Origin: Pseudooceanicola nanhaiensis
GTDB taxonomy: Bacteria; Pseudomonadota; Alphaproteobacteria; Rhodobacterales; Rhodobacteraceae
Direction of reading: 5' to 3'
NCBI RefSeq assembly: GCF_020171315.1
Contig: NZ_JAIUZP010000008.1
Coordinates: forward strand, 248,001-312,000
DNA length: 64,000 bases
The translations under genes and the position numbers were made by a program. Positions 53,464 to 61,103 of the stretch are shown piece by piece. The notes below the pieces were generated by a model, which saw only the letters and a program-made list of their open reading frames with translations, made no database searches and had not been told where the DNA came from. The first letter of the stretch is position 1. The number at the start of each line of letters is the position of its first letter.

Positions 53464-53470
53464 AGCCCTT
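53452..53470 (+). other. Hairpin overlapping the small ORF stop
   Basis: AAGGGCTT (53452-53459) and AAGCCCTT (53463-53470) form an 8-bp stem; loop CTA includes part of the stop codon. A TGTTTTCTC stretch lies ten bases further on. It could act as an attenuator or a simple spacer structure between the permease and the first glutamine synthetase gene. Confidence 0.55.
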
Positions 53471-53566
53471 CCGATCGCATGTTTTCTCGCAGGCGGGCCG
53501 GACGGGCATTGACCCCTTGTGCCTGATTGACGGGCCCCCACGGCCCCATTGCCAGATGAGAAAACC

Positions 53567-54886
53567 ATGATCGACTTCGAAGGATTCCGGACTTTCCGTG
53601 TTGCCGCCGCCGACCTGAACGGCCAGATGCGGGGCAAGCGCGTCCCCCACGGACAATATGACAAGCTGAAGGACGGCACCGTGCGGATGCCGCTTTCCGT
53701 GCTCAACGTGGATGTCTGGGGCGCGGATATCGAGGACAGCCCGCTGGTCTTCGAAAGCGGCGACGCCGATGGCGTGCTTTATCCCACCGACCACGGCCCT
53801 GTGCCGATGCCCTGGCTGAACTCGCCCTCGGCTCTCGTGCCGATGTGGATGTTCCACGAGACCGGAGAGCCCTTCGAGGGCGACCCGCGCCATGCCCTCG
53901 CCCGGGTGCTGGAGCGCTACGCCGCCCGCGGCTGGGAGGTGCAGGCCGCCGTCGAGATGGAATTCTACCTCGTCAACGACACGCAGGACGGGCTGCTGCC
54001 GCCCACCAACCCGCTGACGGGCCGGCCGCTCTGGGGCAATGCGATCCTCTCGATCCGGCAGCTGGATGCCTTCGACGCCTACCTGACGGACCTCTACGAG
54101 GCCTGCGAGGCGATGGACATTCCCGCGGAATCCGCGATCTCGGAATCCGGTCTGGGCCAGTTCGAGATCAACCTGACCCACCGCTCGGCGCTTGCCGCAG
54201 CCGATGATGCCTGGCTCTTCAAGACGCTGGTGCGGGGCATGGCGCGCAAGCACGGCATGGCCGCGACCTTCATGGCGAAACCCTTCGAGGGCGACGCGGG
54301 CAACGGGATGCATGTGCATTTCTCGGTACTGGACAAGGCGGGCAACAACATCTTCGACAACGGCGGCCCCGAAGGCACCGACCTGCTGCGCCACGCGGTG
54401 CAGGGCTGCCTGAAGGGGATGCATCCCTCGACCCTGATCTTCGCACCGCACGGTTCTTCCTACGACCGGTTCGAACCCGGCGCCCATGCCCCCACCGGGG
54501 CCTGCTGGGCCTATGAGAACCGCACCGCCGCGATCCGCATTCCGGGCGGCCCGGCCAAGGCGCGCCGGATCGAACACCGCGTGCCCTGCGGCGACATCAA
54601 CCCCTACCTGATGCTGGCCGTGATCCTCGGCGCGGCGCTGGTGGGGATCGAGGACGGGGAAAACCCGCCGCCGCCGATTTCGGGCAGCGCCTATGACCTC
54701 GACCTGCCGGGCCTTGCGCCCGATTGGGCCTCGGCCATCGACGCCTTCGAAACCGATCCGCTGATCGCGCGTATCTTCCCCGAGATGCTGATCCGCAACC
54801 TCGTTATGACCAAACGGCAGGAACTGCGGCGGCTCTCAGAGATGTCCCATGACGACTGGTGGCAGGTCTATCTCGAAACCGTCTGA
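53567..54886 (+). CDS. Glutamine-synthetase family protein 1
   Basis: A 439-residue glutamine-synthetase-fold ligase, type III/PuuA-like rather than GlnA. Metal and substrate motifs are VEMEFYLVND (E-x-E), ISESGLGQFEINL, KPFEGDAGNGMHVHFS and ENRTAAIRIPGG (Arg and Glu). Family members couple glutamate to amines such as putrescine or methylamine. ATG 53567 is preferred to a TTG 18 bases earlier, with only a weak ribosome-binding site. It is the first of two paralogues in this operon. The substrate is not determined. Confidence 0.85.
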   Translation: MIDFEGFRTFRVAAADLNGQMRGKRVPHGQYDKLKDGTVRMPLSVLNVDVWGADIEDSPLVFESGDADGVLYPTDHGPVPMPWLNSPSALVPMWMFHETGEPFEGDPRHALARVLERYAARGWEVQAAVEMEFYLVNDTQDGLLPPTNPLTGRPLWGNAILSIRQLDAFDAYLTDLYEACEAMDIPAESAISESGLGQFEINLTHRSALAAADDAWLFKTLVRGMARKHGMAATFMAKPFEGDAGNGMHVHFSVLDKAGNNIFDNGGPEGTDLLRHAVQGCLKGMHPSTLIFAPHGSSYDRFEPGAHAPTGACWAYENRTAAIRIPGGPAKARRIEHRVPCGDINPYLMLAVILGAALVGIEDGENPPPPISGSAYDLDLPGLAPDWASAIDAFETDPLIARIFPEMLIRNLVMTKRQELRRLSEMSHDDWWQVYLETV

Positions 54887-54896
54887 GGCGCAGGTG

Positions 54897-54952
54897 CGGG
54901 TCTGCCCCTTTGCAGCCCCGCGCCGCCCCGGCGCCCCCTTGTGGCAGACCCG
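54897..54952 (+). other. 10-bp inverted repeat between the first GS gene and the amidotransferase gene
   Basis: CGGGTCTGCC (54897-54906) pairs perfectly with GGCAGACCCG (54943-54952) across a 36-base GC-rich spacer. The same half-site word TCTGCCCCC recurs at 54965. No T run. It could be an mRNA stem that separates the expression of genes within the operon. Confidence 0.5.
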
Positions 54953-54993
54953 GCCCTCTCGTAGTCTGCCCCCATCAACCCAATTGGTGATCC

Positions 54994-55674
54994 ATGAAAA
55001 TCGGCATTCTGCAATGCGGCCACATCCCCGATGCACTTCGGGGAGAGCTGGAAGATTATGACCAGCTGTTCCTGACCCTCCTCGGCGACAAGGGCTTTGA
55101 ATTCGAGGTCTTCCCCGTCGTCGACGGCGCCCCCATCCCGGCCCCGGATGCCTGCGACGGCTGGCTCATCACCGGCTCGCGCCACGGCGCCTACGAGGAC
55201 CACGCCTGGATCCCGCCGCTCGAGGCGCTGATCCGCCAGATCCACGCCGAGGGCCGCCCCCTCGTCGGCATCTGCTTCGGCCACCAGATCATCGCGCAGG
55301 CCCTCGGCGGCAAGGTCGAGAAATTCGCCGGCGGCTGGTCCGTGGGCCGTCAGGTCTATACCATCGAGGGCGAGGATATCCCGCTCAACGCCTGGCACCA
55401 GGACCAGGTGACAGAGCTGCCCGCCGACGCCCGGGTCATCGGCTCCACCGATTTCTGCAAGTACGCGGCGCTTGCCTATGGCGATCACATCTACACCGTG
55501 CAGCCGCACCCCGAGTTCGGCGCCGATGTCATCGACGGGCTGATCCGCACCCGGGGCCGGGGCAATGTCCCCGATCCGCTGCTCGATGCCGCCGTGGCAC
55601 AGCTCGACGCGCCGCTGGCGCGCACAAAGATGGCCGACCGCATGGCCGCTGTCCTGAAGGGAGAAAAGGCATGA
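54994..55674 (+). CDS. Class I glutamine amidotransferase-like protein
   Basis: A 226-residue GATase with Cys94 in GICFGHQI and the His-Glu pair in VQPHPEFG. It resembles the GMP-synthase-type stand-alone amidotransferase family rather than E. coli PuuD (GICRG). In an operon with two amine-glutamate ligases it is well placed to hydrolyse a gamma-glutamyl intermediate, releasing glutamate. That is inference; a plain glutaminase role is the alternative. Its stop overlaps the next GS gene by 4 bases. Confidence 0.88.
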   Translation: MKIGILQCGHIPDALRGELEDYDQLFLTLLGDKGFEFEVFPVVDGAPIPAPDACDGWLITGSRHGAYEDHAWIPPLEALIRQIHAEGRPLVGICFGHQIIAQALGGKVEKFAGGWSVGRQVYTIEGEDIPLNAWHQDQVTELPADARVIGSTDFCKYAALAYGDHIYTVQPHPEFGADVIDGLIRTRGRGNVPDPLLDAAVAQLDAPLARTKMADRMAAVLKGEKA

Positions 55675-57104
55675 AGACCCCCACCCCCAAGGCCCAGAAG
55701 ATCGCTGAGGCCGAACGCAGCGCCCCCGTGGCGCCCCCCGTCGAACAGGCGGACTGGACGGCAGACCTGCCCGCGCCCGCGCGCGACTACCTCGTGGGGC
55801 GCCGCCTCGACGAGGTGGAATGCATCATCTCGGACCTGCCCGGCATCGCCCGCGGCAAGGCCGTGCCCGCGTCGAAATTCGCCCGGCAGAAGTATTTCCA
55901 CCTGCCCAATTCGATCTTCTTCCAGACGATCACCGGCGACTGGTCCGATGCGGCGGGCGAAGAGGGTTTCGTCGAGCCCGACATGACGCTCAAGCCCGAC
56001 ATGTCCACCGCCACCGCCGCGCCCTGGACGGGCGACTGGACCCTGCAGGTGATCCACGATGCCTTCGACCGCAAGGGCAACCCGATCCCCTATGCGCCGC
56101 GCAACGTGCTGAAACGGGTCTGCAAGCTCTACGAGGATCAGGGCTGGAAACCGGTCGTCGCCCCCGAGATGGAATTCTACCTCGTGGCCCGCAACCTCGA
56201 CCCGGCCAAGCCGATCGAGCCGATGATGGGCCGCTCGGGCCGGCCCGCCGCCGCGCGTCAGGCCTATTCCATGACCGCCGTCGATGAATTCGGCCCGGTG
56301 ATCGACGACATCTACGACTTCGCCGAGGCCCAGGGCTTCGAGATCGACGGCATCACCCAGGAAGGCGGCGCCGGCCAGCTGGAGATCAACCTGCGCCACG
56401 GCAACCCGGTCAAGCTGGCGGACGAGGTCTTCTACTTCAAGCGCCTGATCCGCGAGGCCGCGCTGCGCCACGATTGCTTTGCCACCTTCATGGCCAAGCC
56501 GATCAAGGACGAGCCCGGCTCGGCCATGCACATCCACCATTCGGTGATGGACATCGAGACCGGCAAGAACATCTTCACCGGCCCGCAGGGCGGCGAGACG
56601 GATGCCTTCTACTACTTCATCGGTGGCCTGCAGGAGCACCTGCCCGCGGCGATCCCGCTGCTGGCACCCTACGTGAACTCCTACCGCCGCTACGTGAAGG
56701 ACCACGCCGCCCCGATCAACCTCGAATGGGGCCGCGACAACCGCACCACGGGCATCCGGGTGCCGATCTCCGATCCCGCCGCGCGCCGGGTCGAGAACCG
56801 CGTGGCCGGCATGGACTGCAACCCCTACCTCGGCATCGCGGCCTCGCTCGCGGCGGGCTATCTCGGCCTGATGAACGAGGAACGGGCCGAGAAGCAGTTC
56901 CGCGGCGATGCCTACGAGGGCGAGGGCGACTTCCCCCGCACCCTTGGCGAGGCACTCGACGTCTTCGACGAGAACAACGCCCTGGCACAGGTCCTCGGCG
57001 AGGAGTTCTGCCGCGTCTATTCCATCGTGAAACGCACGGAATACGAGGAATTCCTCGGCGTGATCAGCCCGTGGGAACGCGAACACCTGCTGATGAACGT
57101 CTGA
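55671..57104 (+). CDS. Glutamine-synthetase family protein 2 (PuuA-like)
   Basis: A 477-residue glutamine-synthetase-fold ligase, close in length to E. coli PuuA (gamma-glutamylputrescine synthetase). Motifs: MEFYLVARN, QEGGAGQLEINLRHG, FMAKPIKDEPGSAMHIHHS and WGRDNRTTGIRVP. A low-complexity N-terminal tail precedes the fold. It overlaps the amidotransferase gene by ATGA and the oxidase by one base (TGATG). It probably glutamylates putrescine or a related amine, and a PuuB-like oxidase acts next. Confidence 0.88.
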   Translation: MKTPTPKAQKIAEAERSAPVAPPVEQADWTADLPAPARDYLVGRRLDEVECIISDLPGIARGKAVPASKFARQKYFHLPNSIFFQTITGDWSDAAGEEGFVEPDMTLKPDMSTATAAPWTGDWTLQVIHDAFDRKGNPIPYAPRNVLKRVCKLYEDQGWKPVVAPEMEFYLVARNLDPAKPIEPMMGRSGRPAAARQAYSMTAVDEFGPVIDDIYDFAEAQGFEIDGITQEGGAGQLEINLRHGNPVKLADEVFYFKRLIREAALRHDCFATFMAKPIKDEPGSAMHIHHSVMDIETGKNIFTGPQGGETDAFYYFIGGLQEHLPAAIPLLAPYVNSYRRYVKDHAAPINLEWGRDNRTTGIRVPISDPAARRVENRVAGMDCNPYLGIAASLAAGYLGLMNEERAEKQFRGDAYEGEGDFPRTLGEALDVFDENNALAQVLGEEFCRVYSIVKRTEYEEFLGVISPWEREHLLMNV

Positions 57105-58408
57105 TGAACCTGCTCGACGCGAACGACCGCCCCGGCACCTATCCCGGCAGCTGGTACGCCGCCACGGTGGACCCGCTGCCGCCCTTGCCCCCCCTGCGGG
57201 GCGAGGTGACGGCCGATGTCTGCATCGTCGGGGCGGGCTTCACCGGGCTCTCCGCCGCGCTGCACCTTGCGGAGGCCGGGCTGAAGGTCGTCCTGCTGGA
57301 GGCGCAGCGCGTGGGCTTCGGCGCCTCGGGGCGCAACGGCGGGCAGCTCGGCTCCGGCCAGCGGCAGGATCAGGAGGTGCTGGAAAAGATGCTGGGGCGC
57401 GACGATGCCGCGCTCTACTGGCGCCTCGGCGAAGAGGCCAAGGACCTCGTCCGCTCCCTCATGACGCGCCATGACATCGACGCCGCCTACCGCCCCGGCG
57501 TGGCCTGGACCGGCTTCTCCGACAGCGAAACGGCGCATCTGCACCACTACGCGGACTTCCTCGAAGACCGCTATGGCTACACCGAGGTCGAGAAACTCGA
57601 CGCCGCCGCCTGCCATGCGCTCTGCCCCTCGCCGGCCTACAAGGGCGGCATCCTCGACATGGGCGCGGGCCACCTGCACCCGCTGCGCCTCGCCCTCGGC
57701 CTCGCGCGGGCCGCGATCGCCGCGGGCGTCACGATCCACGAGGAAACCCGCGTCACCGGCTTGACCGAGGGCCGCCCCGCCACGGTGCAGACCGCCCGGG
57801 GCAAGGTCACGGCGGAGCACGTGATCCTCGCCTGCAACGGCTACCTCGGCGGGCTGGAGCCCCGGGTGGCGACCCGCGTGATGCCGATCAACAACTTCGT
57901 CGCGGCGACCGAACCCCTCGGCTCCCGCACCGCAGAGGTCCTCACCCGCGATGTCGCCGTGGCGGATACGAAATTCGTGGTGAACTACTTCCGCCTCAGC
58001 GAGGACGGCCGCCTGCTCTTCGGCGGCGGCGAAAGCTACGGCTACCGCTTCCCCACGGACATCGCCGCCAAGGTCCGCAAGCCCATGCTGGAGATCTTCC
58101 CGCATCTGCAGGATGTGAAGATCACCCACGCCTGGGGCGGCACGCTGGCGATCACCATGAAGCGGCTGCCCCACCTCGCCCGCCTCGCCCCCAACATGCT
58201 CTCCGCCTCCGGCTACTCGGGCCACGGCGTCGGCACGGCGGTGCACTCCGGCCTCCTCGCCGCCAAGGCGATCCAGGGCGAGGCCGAAGGCTTCGACGCC
58301 ATGTCCCGCCTGCCCACGCCGCGCTTCCCCGGCGGCCCCGCGATGCGCCACCCGCTCCTCATCCTCGCGATGACGTGGTTCTCCCTCCGCGACCGCCTCG
58401 GCATCTGA
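57104..58408 (+). CDS. puuB: FAD-dependent oxidoreductase (PuuB-like gamma-glutamylputrescine oxidase)
   Basis: A 434-residue DadA/PuuB-type flavoprotein. Its N terminus has YPGSWYAATVDPLPPLPPL, then the dinucleotide fold CIVGAGFTGLSAALHLAEAG and GASGRNGGQ, typical of PuuB. YSGHGVGTAVHSG near the C terminus closes the FAD site. It oxidises a gamma-glutamylated amine to the aldehyde with hydrogen peroxide. It is the last gene of the operon; a PuuC-type aldehyde dehydrogenase is not present in this window. The gene shares one base with the preceding stop codon. Confidence 0.85.
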   Translation: MNLLDANDRPGTYPGSWYAATVDPLPPLPPLRGEVTADVCIVGAGFTGLSAALHLAEAGLKVVLLEAQRVGFGASGRNGGQLGSGQRQDQEVLEKMLGRDDAALYWRLGEEAKDLVRSLMTRHDIDAAYRPGVAWTGFSDSETAHLHHYADFLEDRYGYTEVEKLDAAACHALCPSPAYKGGILDMGAGHLHPLRLALGLARAAIAAGVTIHEETRVTGLTEGRPATVQTARGKVTAEHVILACNGYLGGLEPRVATRVMPINNFVAATEPLGSRTAEVLTRDVAVADTKFVVNYFRLSEDGRLLFGGGESYGYRFPTDIAAKVRKPMLEIFPHLQDVKITHAWGGTLAITMKRLPHLARLAPNMLSASGYSGHGVGTAVHSGLLAAKAIQGEAEGFDAMSRLPTPRFPGGPAMRHPLLILAMTWFSLRDRLGI

Positions 58409-58416
58409 CATCCGCT

Positions 58417-58472
58417 GTTCCGAAATATCCTCGGGGGGGGCCGCGCCAGCGGCGGGGGGCAGACAGCCCCCC
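58417..58472 (+). repeat. G-rich double-hairpin repeat, copy 3
   Basis: After the puuB stop: TTCCGAAATATCCTC, then a G8 run, a hairpin CCGC-gcca-GCGG (58441-58452) and a hairpin GGGGGGC-agaca-GCCCCCC (58454-58472). Same layout as copies 1 and 2, with different stem bases. Confidence 0.6.
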
Positions 58473-58510
58473 TCTCCCCTCGAGGATCACGCCCCCTCAC
58501 CCCGGAGTGC

Positions 58511-58556
58511 CCAAGAATTTTCGAAAATTCTTGGCAAAATTCTTCGAAGAATTTTG
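58511..58556. repeat. AT-rich double palindrome, copy 6
   Basis: Perfect 24-base palindrome 58511-58534 (half-site CCAAGAATTTTC) joined without spacer to a perfect 22-base one at 58535-58556 (half-site CAAAATTCTTC). It lies on the puuB side of a convergent gap. Confidence 0.9.
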
Positions 58557-58625
58557 ACCCCGCGCATTTGACCGGCCCTCCGGCGCGCACAGCCCCCTCC
58601 ACGGGCGATGCCCCTGCGATCCAAC

Positions 58626-58669
58626 CCGGAGAATGCGCATTTTCCGGTCCGTTTTCTTCGAAGAAAACG
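58626..58669. repeat. AT-rich double palindrome, copy 7
   Basis: 58626-58647 (half-site CCGGAGAATGC, 22 bases with one G-T pair) and 58650-58669 (half-site CGTTTTCTTC, perfect 20 bases). It resembles copy 5. It lies ten bases past the end of the convergent acyltransferase gene. Confidence 0.85.
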
Positions 58670-58678
58670 CAAGCAGCC

Positions 58679-59296
58679 TCAGCCGCCGTATTTCTCCAGG
58701 AACGCCTCGGCCTTCAGGGCCCGGAAGTCCTCCAGCGCCGCCCCCAGCCGTGCATGGTCCCAGTCCCACCAGCCAAGCGCGATGAGCCGCTCCGCGATCT
58801 CCCGCGGCTGGCGCAGGCGGATGGGTTTCGCGGGCGTGCCGGCCACGATCTCGTAGTCGCCCACGTCCTTGGTGACGATCGCCCCCGAGGCCACCACCGC
58901 GCCGTGGCCGACCCGGATGCCCGGCTTCACCTGCGCGTTGTGACCCAGCCATGTGTCATGGCCGATCTCTGTGATCCGGGCGCGGCGGCGGGCAAAGAAG
59001 GCCTCGTCGCGCGGGGTCCCCTCCCAGTAATCGGCAGAGCGGTAGAGGAAATGGTGCAGCGAGGCACCCTCGAGCGGATGATCCGTGGCCCCCACCCGCA
59101 CGAAGCTGGCGATATTTGCAAACTTCCCCACGCGGGTGTTTGCAAAGTCGCAGTAGCGGTCGCAGTAGGAATAATCCCCCAGATCCACGTTGGTGAACCG
59201 CGTGCCCCGGCCGACCTCGGTCCAGGCGCCGAGCCGGCTGTCCTCGATCTCTGTCTCCGGGTGCAGGTAGGGGGTGTCGGCGCTGAGCTTGGTCAT
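58679..59296 (-). CDS. Phosphonate-associated hexapeptide-repeat acyltransferase
   Basis: A 205-residue left-handed beta-helix protein with hexapeptide repeats (GYSYCDRYCDFANTRVGKFANIAS-type turns, quoted in part) and the signature IGHDTWLGHNAQVKPGIRVGHGAVVASGAIVTKDV. I recognise it as the transferase family associated with phosphonate metabolism (TIGR03308 type), sometimes named chloramphenicol acetyltransferase-like. It would acylate an aminophosphonate or related product. It is 29 kb from the phn operon, which is unusual, since it is often encoded within that cluster. Confidence 0.82.
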   Translation of the reverse strand: MTKLSADTPYLHPETEIEDSRLGAWTEVGRGTRFTNVDLGDYSYCDRYCDFANTRVGKFANIASFVRVGATDHPLEGASLHHFLYRSADYWEGTPRDEAFFARRRARITEIGHDTWLGHNAQVKPGIRVGHGAVVASGAIVTKDVGDYEIVAGTPAKPIRLRQPREIAERLIALGWWDWDHARLGAALEDFRALKAEAFLEKYGG

Positions 59297-59524
59297 GTCG
59301 GTCTCTTCCGCAGTGGCTTCCGCAATGTCTTTTCCCAGTCTCCTCGGTCAACCCGTGCTAGCAGCGCACACCGCCCGGGAAAAGAGCCTGCGCCCTCCGC
59401 CCGTGCCAAAGCCGCAGGCAGTTGCCCGGCGACATCCGTCAATCCAGCCCTCTACACCGTAAATCGACCTCAGCCCCCTTGCCCCTCGGGCCCCGCGGGC
59501 AGAGCCTGCGGCCAGACAGATCAG

Positions 59525-60286
59525 ATGAAACGGACCCCTCACATGACCGCCCCTTCCTACCGCTGGATCGACTACCGCTCGCCCGACCTTGCCCCGCCCG
59601 AGGACATGGTGGTGATCCTGCCCGTCGGCTCGACCGAGCAGCACGGCCGCCACATGCCCGTGGGCACCGACATCCATCTCGCCGAGGCGGTGGCGCTGGA
59701 AGCGGCGGCGCAGGCGACGATCCCGGTGCGGGTGCTGCCCCCGGTCTGGATCTCGCTGGCCGAACACCACATGGACCGTCCCGGCACGCTGACGCTGGAC
59801 ATGGCCACGCTGGACGCGCTGATCACCGGGATCGCCAAGGCCCTCGACCGCCAGAAGGTGAAACGCCTGCTGCTGCTCAACAGCCACGGCGGCAACCGCA
59901 ACGCCCTGCCCGTCATCGCCGACAAGCTGACCCGCGACCTCACCATGAACGTGGCCTATTCGACCTACTGGGAGACGGCCATGGCAGAGCTGACCCCGCT
60001 TCTCGAAGGGCAGAAGATGCTGCACCATGCCTGCGAGGCCGAGACCTCGATGATCCTGCACCTGAAGCCCGAGACCGTGGCGATGGAGAAGCTTGCCGAC
60101 GCGGACGTCCCCGCAACGGTGCCGCCGCAGGGTCTGCATCTCTGGCGGCCGTTCAGCGCGATGACCGAGTCCGGCGCCTACGGCCGGCCCGATCTCGCCT
60201 CCGCCGAGAAGGGCGCCAAGATGATCGAGACCGCCGGCAAGGTCGTGGGCGCGAAACTGTCCGATCCCGCGAACTGGCGCTACTGA
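59525..60286 (+). CDS. Creatininase-family hydrolase
   Basis: A 253-residue creatininase/creatinine amidohydrolase-fold protein. Metal-site motifs are VGSTEQHGRHMPVGTDIHLAE, LNSHGGNRNALP and HACEAETSM. The family includes creatininase, formylamide hydrolases and others; substrate is not fixed by motif. ATG 59543 (TAPSYRW) is an alternative start, and neither has a good Shine-Dalgarno. It is divergent from the acyltransferase gene, and a clear terminator follows. Confidence 0.87.
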   Translation: MKRTPHMTAPSYRWIDYRSPDLAPPEDMVVILPVGSTEQHGRHMPVGTDIHLAEAVALEAAAQATIPVRVLPPVWISLAEHHMDRPGTLTLDMATLDALITGIAKALDRQKVKRLLLLNSHGGNRNALPVIADKLTRDLTMNVAYSTYWETAMAELTPLLEGQKMLHHACEAETSMILHLKPETVAMEKLADADVPATVPPQGLHLWRPFSAMTESGAYGRPDLASAEKGAKMIETAGKVVGAKLSDPANWRY

Positions 60287-60316
60287 GCGCGCATCAGACC
60301 TATAGCCAAACGCAAG

Positions 60317-60344
60317 AAGGCCCCGCGGATCGCGGGGCCTTTTC
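60317..60344 (+). terminator. Terminator after the creatininase-family gene
   Basis: AAGGCCCCGCG, loop GAT, CGCGGGGCCTT (11-bp stem) followed by TTT. The A run on the other side makes it usable for the convergent RidA gene as well. Confidence 0.9.
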
Positions 60345-60392
60345 TATCTCCGGGGCGGCGCGGCGGGACCGCGAGGCCCCGGCCCGCGCCTC

Positions 60393-60782
60393 TCACTCGG
60401 GGCAGCGCGCGGTGCAGCGGATCTCGATCTTCATCCGCGGATCGGGCAGCGCCACCACGGCAGAGGTGATCCGCGCCGGATAGGGGCCGTCACCGAACTC
60501 TTCGCGGTAGATCGTGTTCATCTCGCCCACATCACCGATGTCGGTCAGCAGGACCGAAACCTCGATGATATCCGCCATGGTCGATCCCGCCCGATCAAGA
60601 ACGGCACGCAGGTTATTGAAAACATTCCGGATCTGTCCCGCGAAATCCTCAGGGTAACCGCCCTGTCCGTCGTGACCCGGCAGGCCGGAGACATAGAGGA
60701 TGCCGCGATGGGCCGTGGCATAGACCAGCGGCGGAACGCCGGGCAGGCCTTCGGGCGGGGGGAAATAGGTGATCGGGTCCAT
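60393..60782 (-). CDS. RidA/YjgF-family protein
   Basis: A 129-residue RidA-fold protein (YjgF/YER057c/UK114). GILYVSGLPGHDGQGGYPEDFAGQIRNVFNNLRAVLDRAG and PYPARITSAVVALPDPRMKIEI cover the fold; quoted parts include VYATAHRGILYVSG. The Arg of the imine-deaminase site is kept, but the final helix motif EIEAIA is EIRCTA here, so the catalytic Glu is missing. It may belong to a Rid subgroup with another activity. It is near the creatininase-family gene, so linkage to amine breakdown is possible. Confidence 0.85.
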   Translation of the reverse strand: MDPITYFPPPEGLPGVPPLVYATAHRGILYVSGLPGHDGQGGYPEDFAGQIRNVFNNLRAVLDRAGSTMADIIEVSVLLTDIGDVGEMNTIYREEFGDGPYPARITSAVVALPDPRMKIEIRCTARCPE

Positions 60783-61031
60783 GGGGTGCTCCTGTTGTTC
60801 CCCTCGGTGCTATACAGCGCATAGTCACGAGGAAAGCCCCGGCCGCCCGGAACGCCCCGCTCATCTGCGACCTGCCCAAGCCTGAAGCACTGCGGCCCCG
60901 GGCCTCCTCCCCATTGGGCATTTCCATGCCTCACCGGCGGATGCTGGCCACTTGCGGCGAAACGACGCAACGTCACAGTGGAAATTGCAGGAAAGTTACC
61001 GTGAAACGCATGCTTTCAGCACGGTATACAC

Positions 61032-61046
61032 TTGTACTCCGTACAA
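61032..61046 (+). promoter_or_regulatory. Candidate GntR/FCD-type operator
   Basis: TTGTAC-TCC-GTACAA, a perfect 15-base inverted repeat, 58 bases before the transporter start. The spacing and TTGTAC arms resemble operators bound by GntR regulators of the FadR/FCD group. The regulator is not in the window. Confidence 0.45.
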
Positions 61047-61072
61047 TTCGCGCTCAAAGCGCTTCTCAGGAG

Positions 61073-61087
61073 ATTGTCACTGACAAT
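61073..61087 (+). promoter_or_regulatory. Inverted repeat next to the transporter ribosome-binding site
   Basis: ATTGTCA-C-TGACAAT, 7-bp arms around one base, ends four bases before the GAGGAG ribosome-binding site. It may be an operator; as RNA the one-base spacer makes a hairpin unlikely. Confidence 0.4.
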
Positions 61088-61103
61088 TATTGAGGAGATC
61101 CGC

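Larger units (their letters stand above)
60783..61103 (+). other. Intergenic region upstream of the fatty-acid transporter gene
   Basis: A 321-base region with no gene. The AT-rich last 100 bases probably contain the transporter promoter, with two inverted repeats (61032-61046 and 61073-61087, listed separately) and GCGCT-caa-AGCGC at 61051-61063. Confidence 0.55.
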
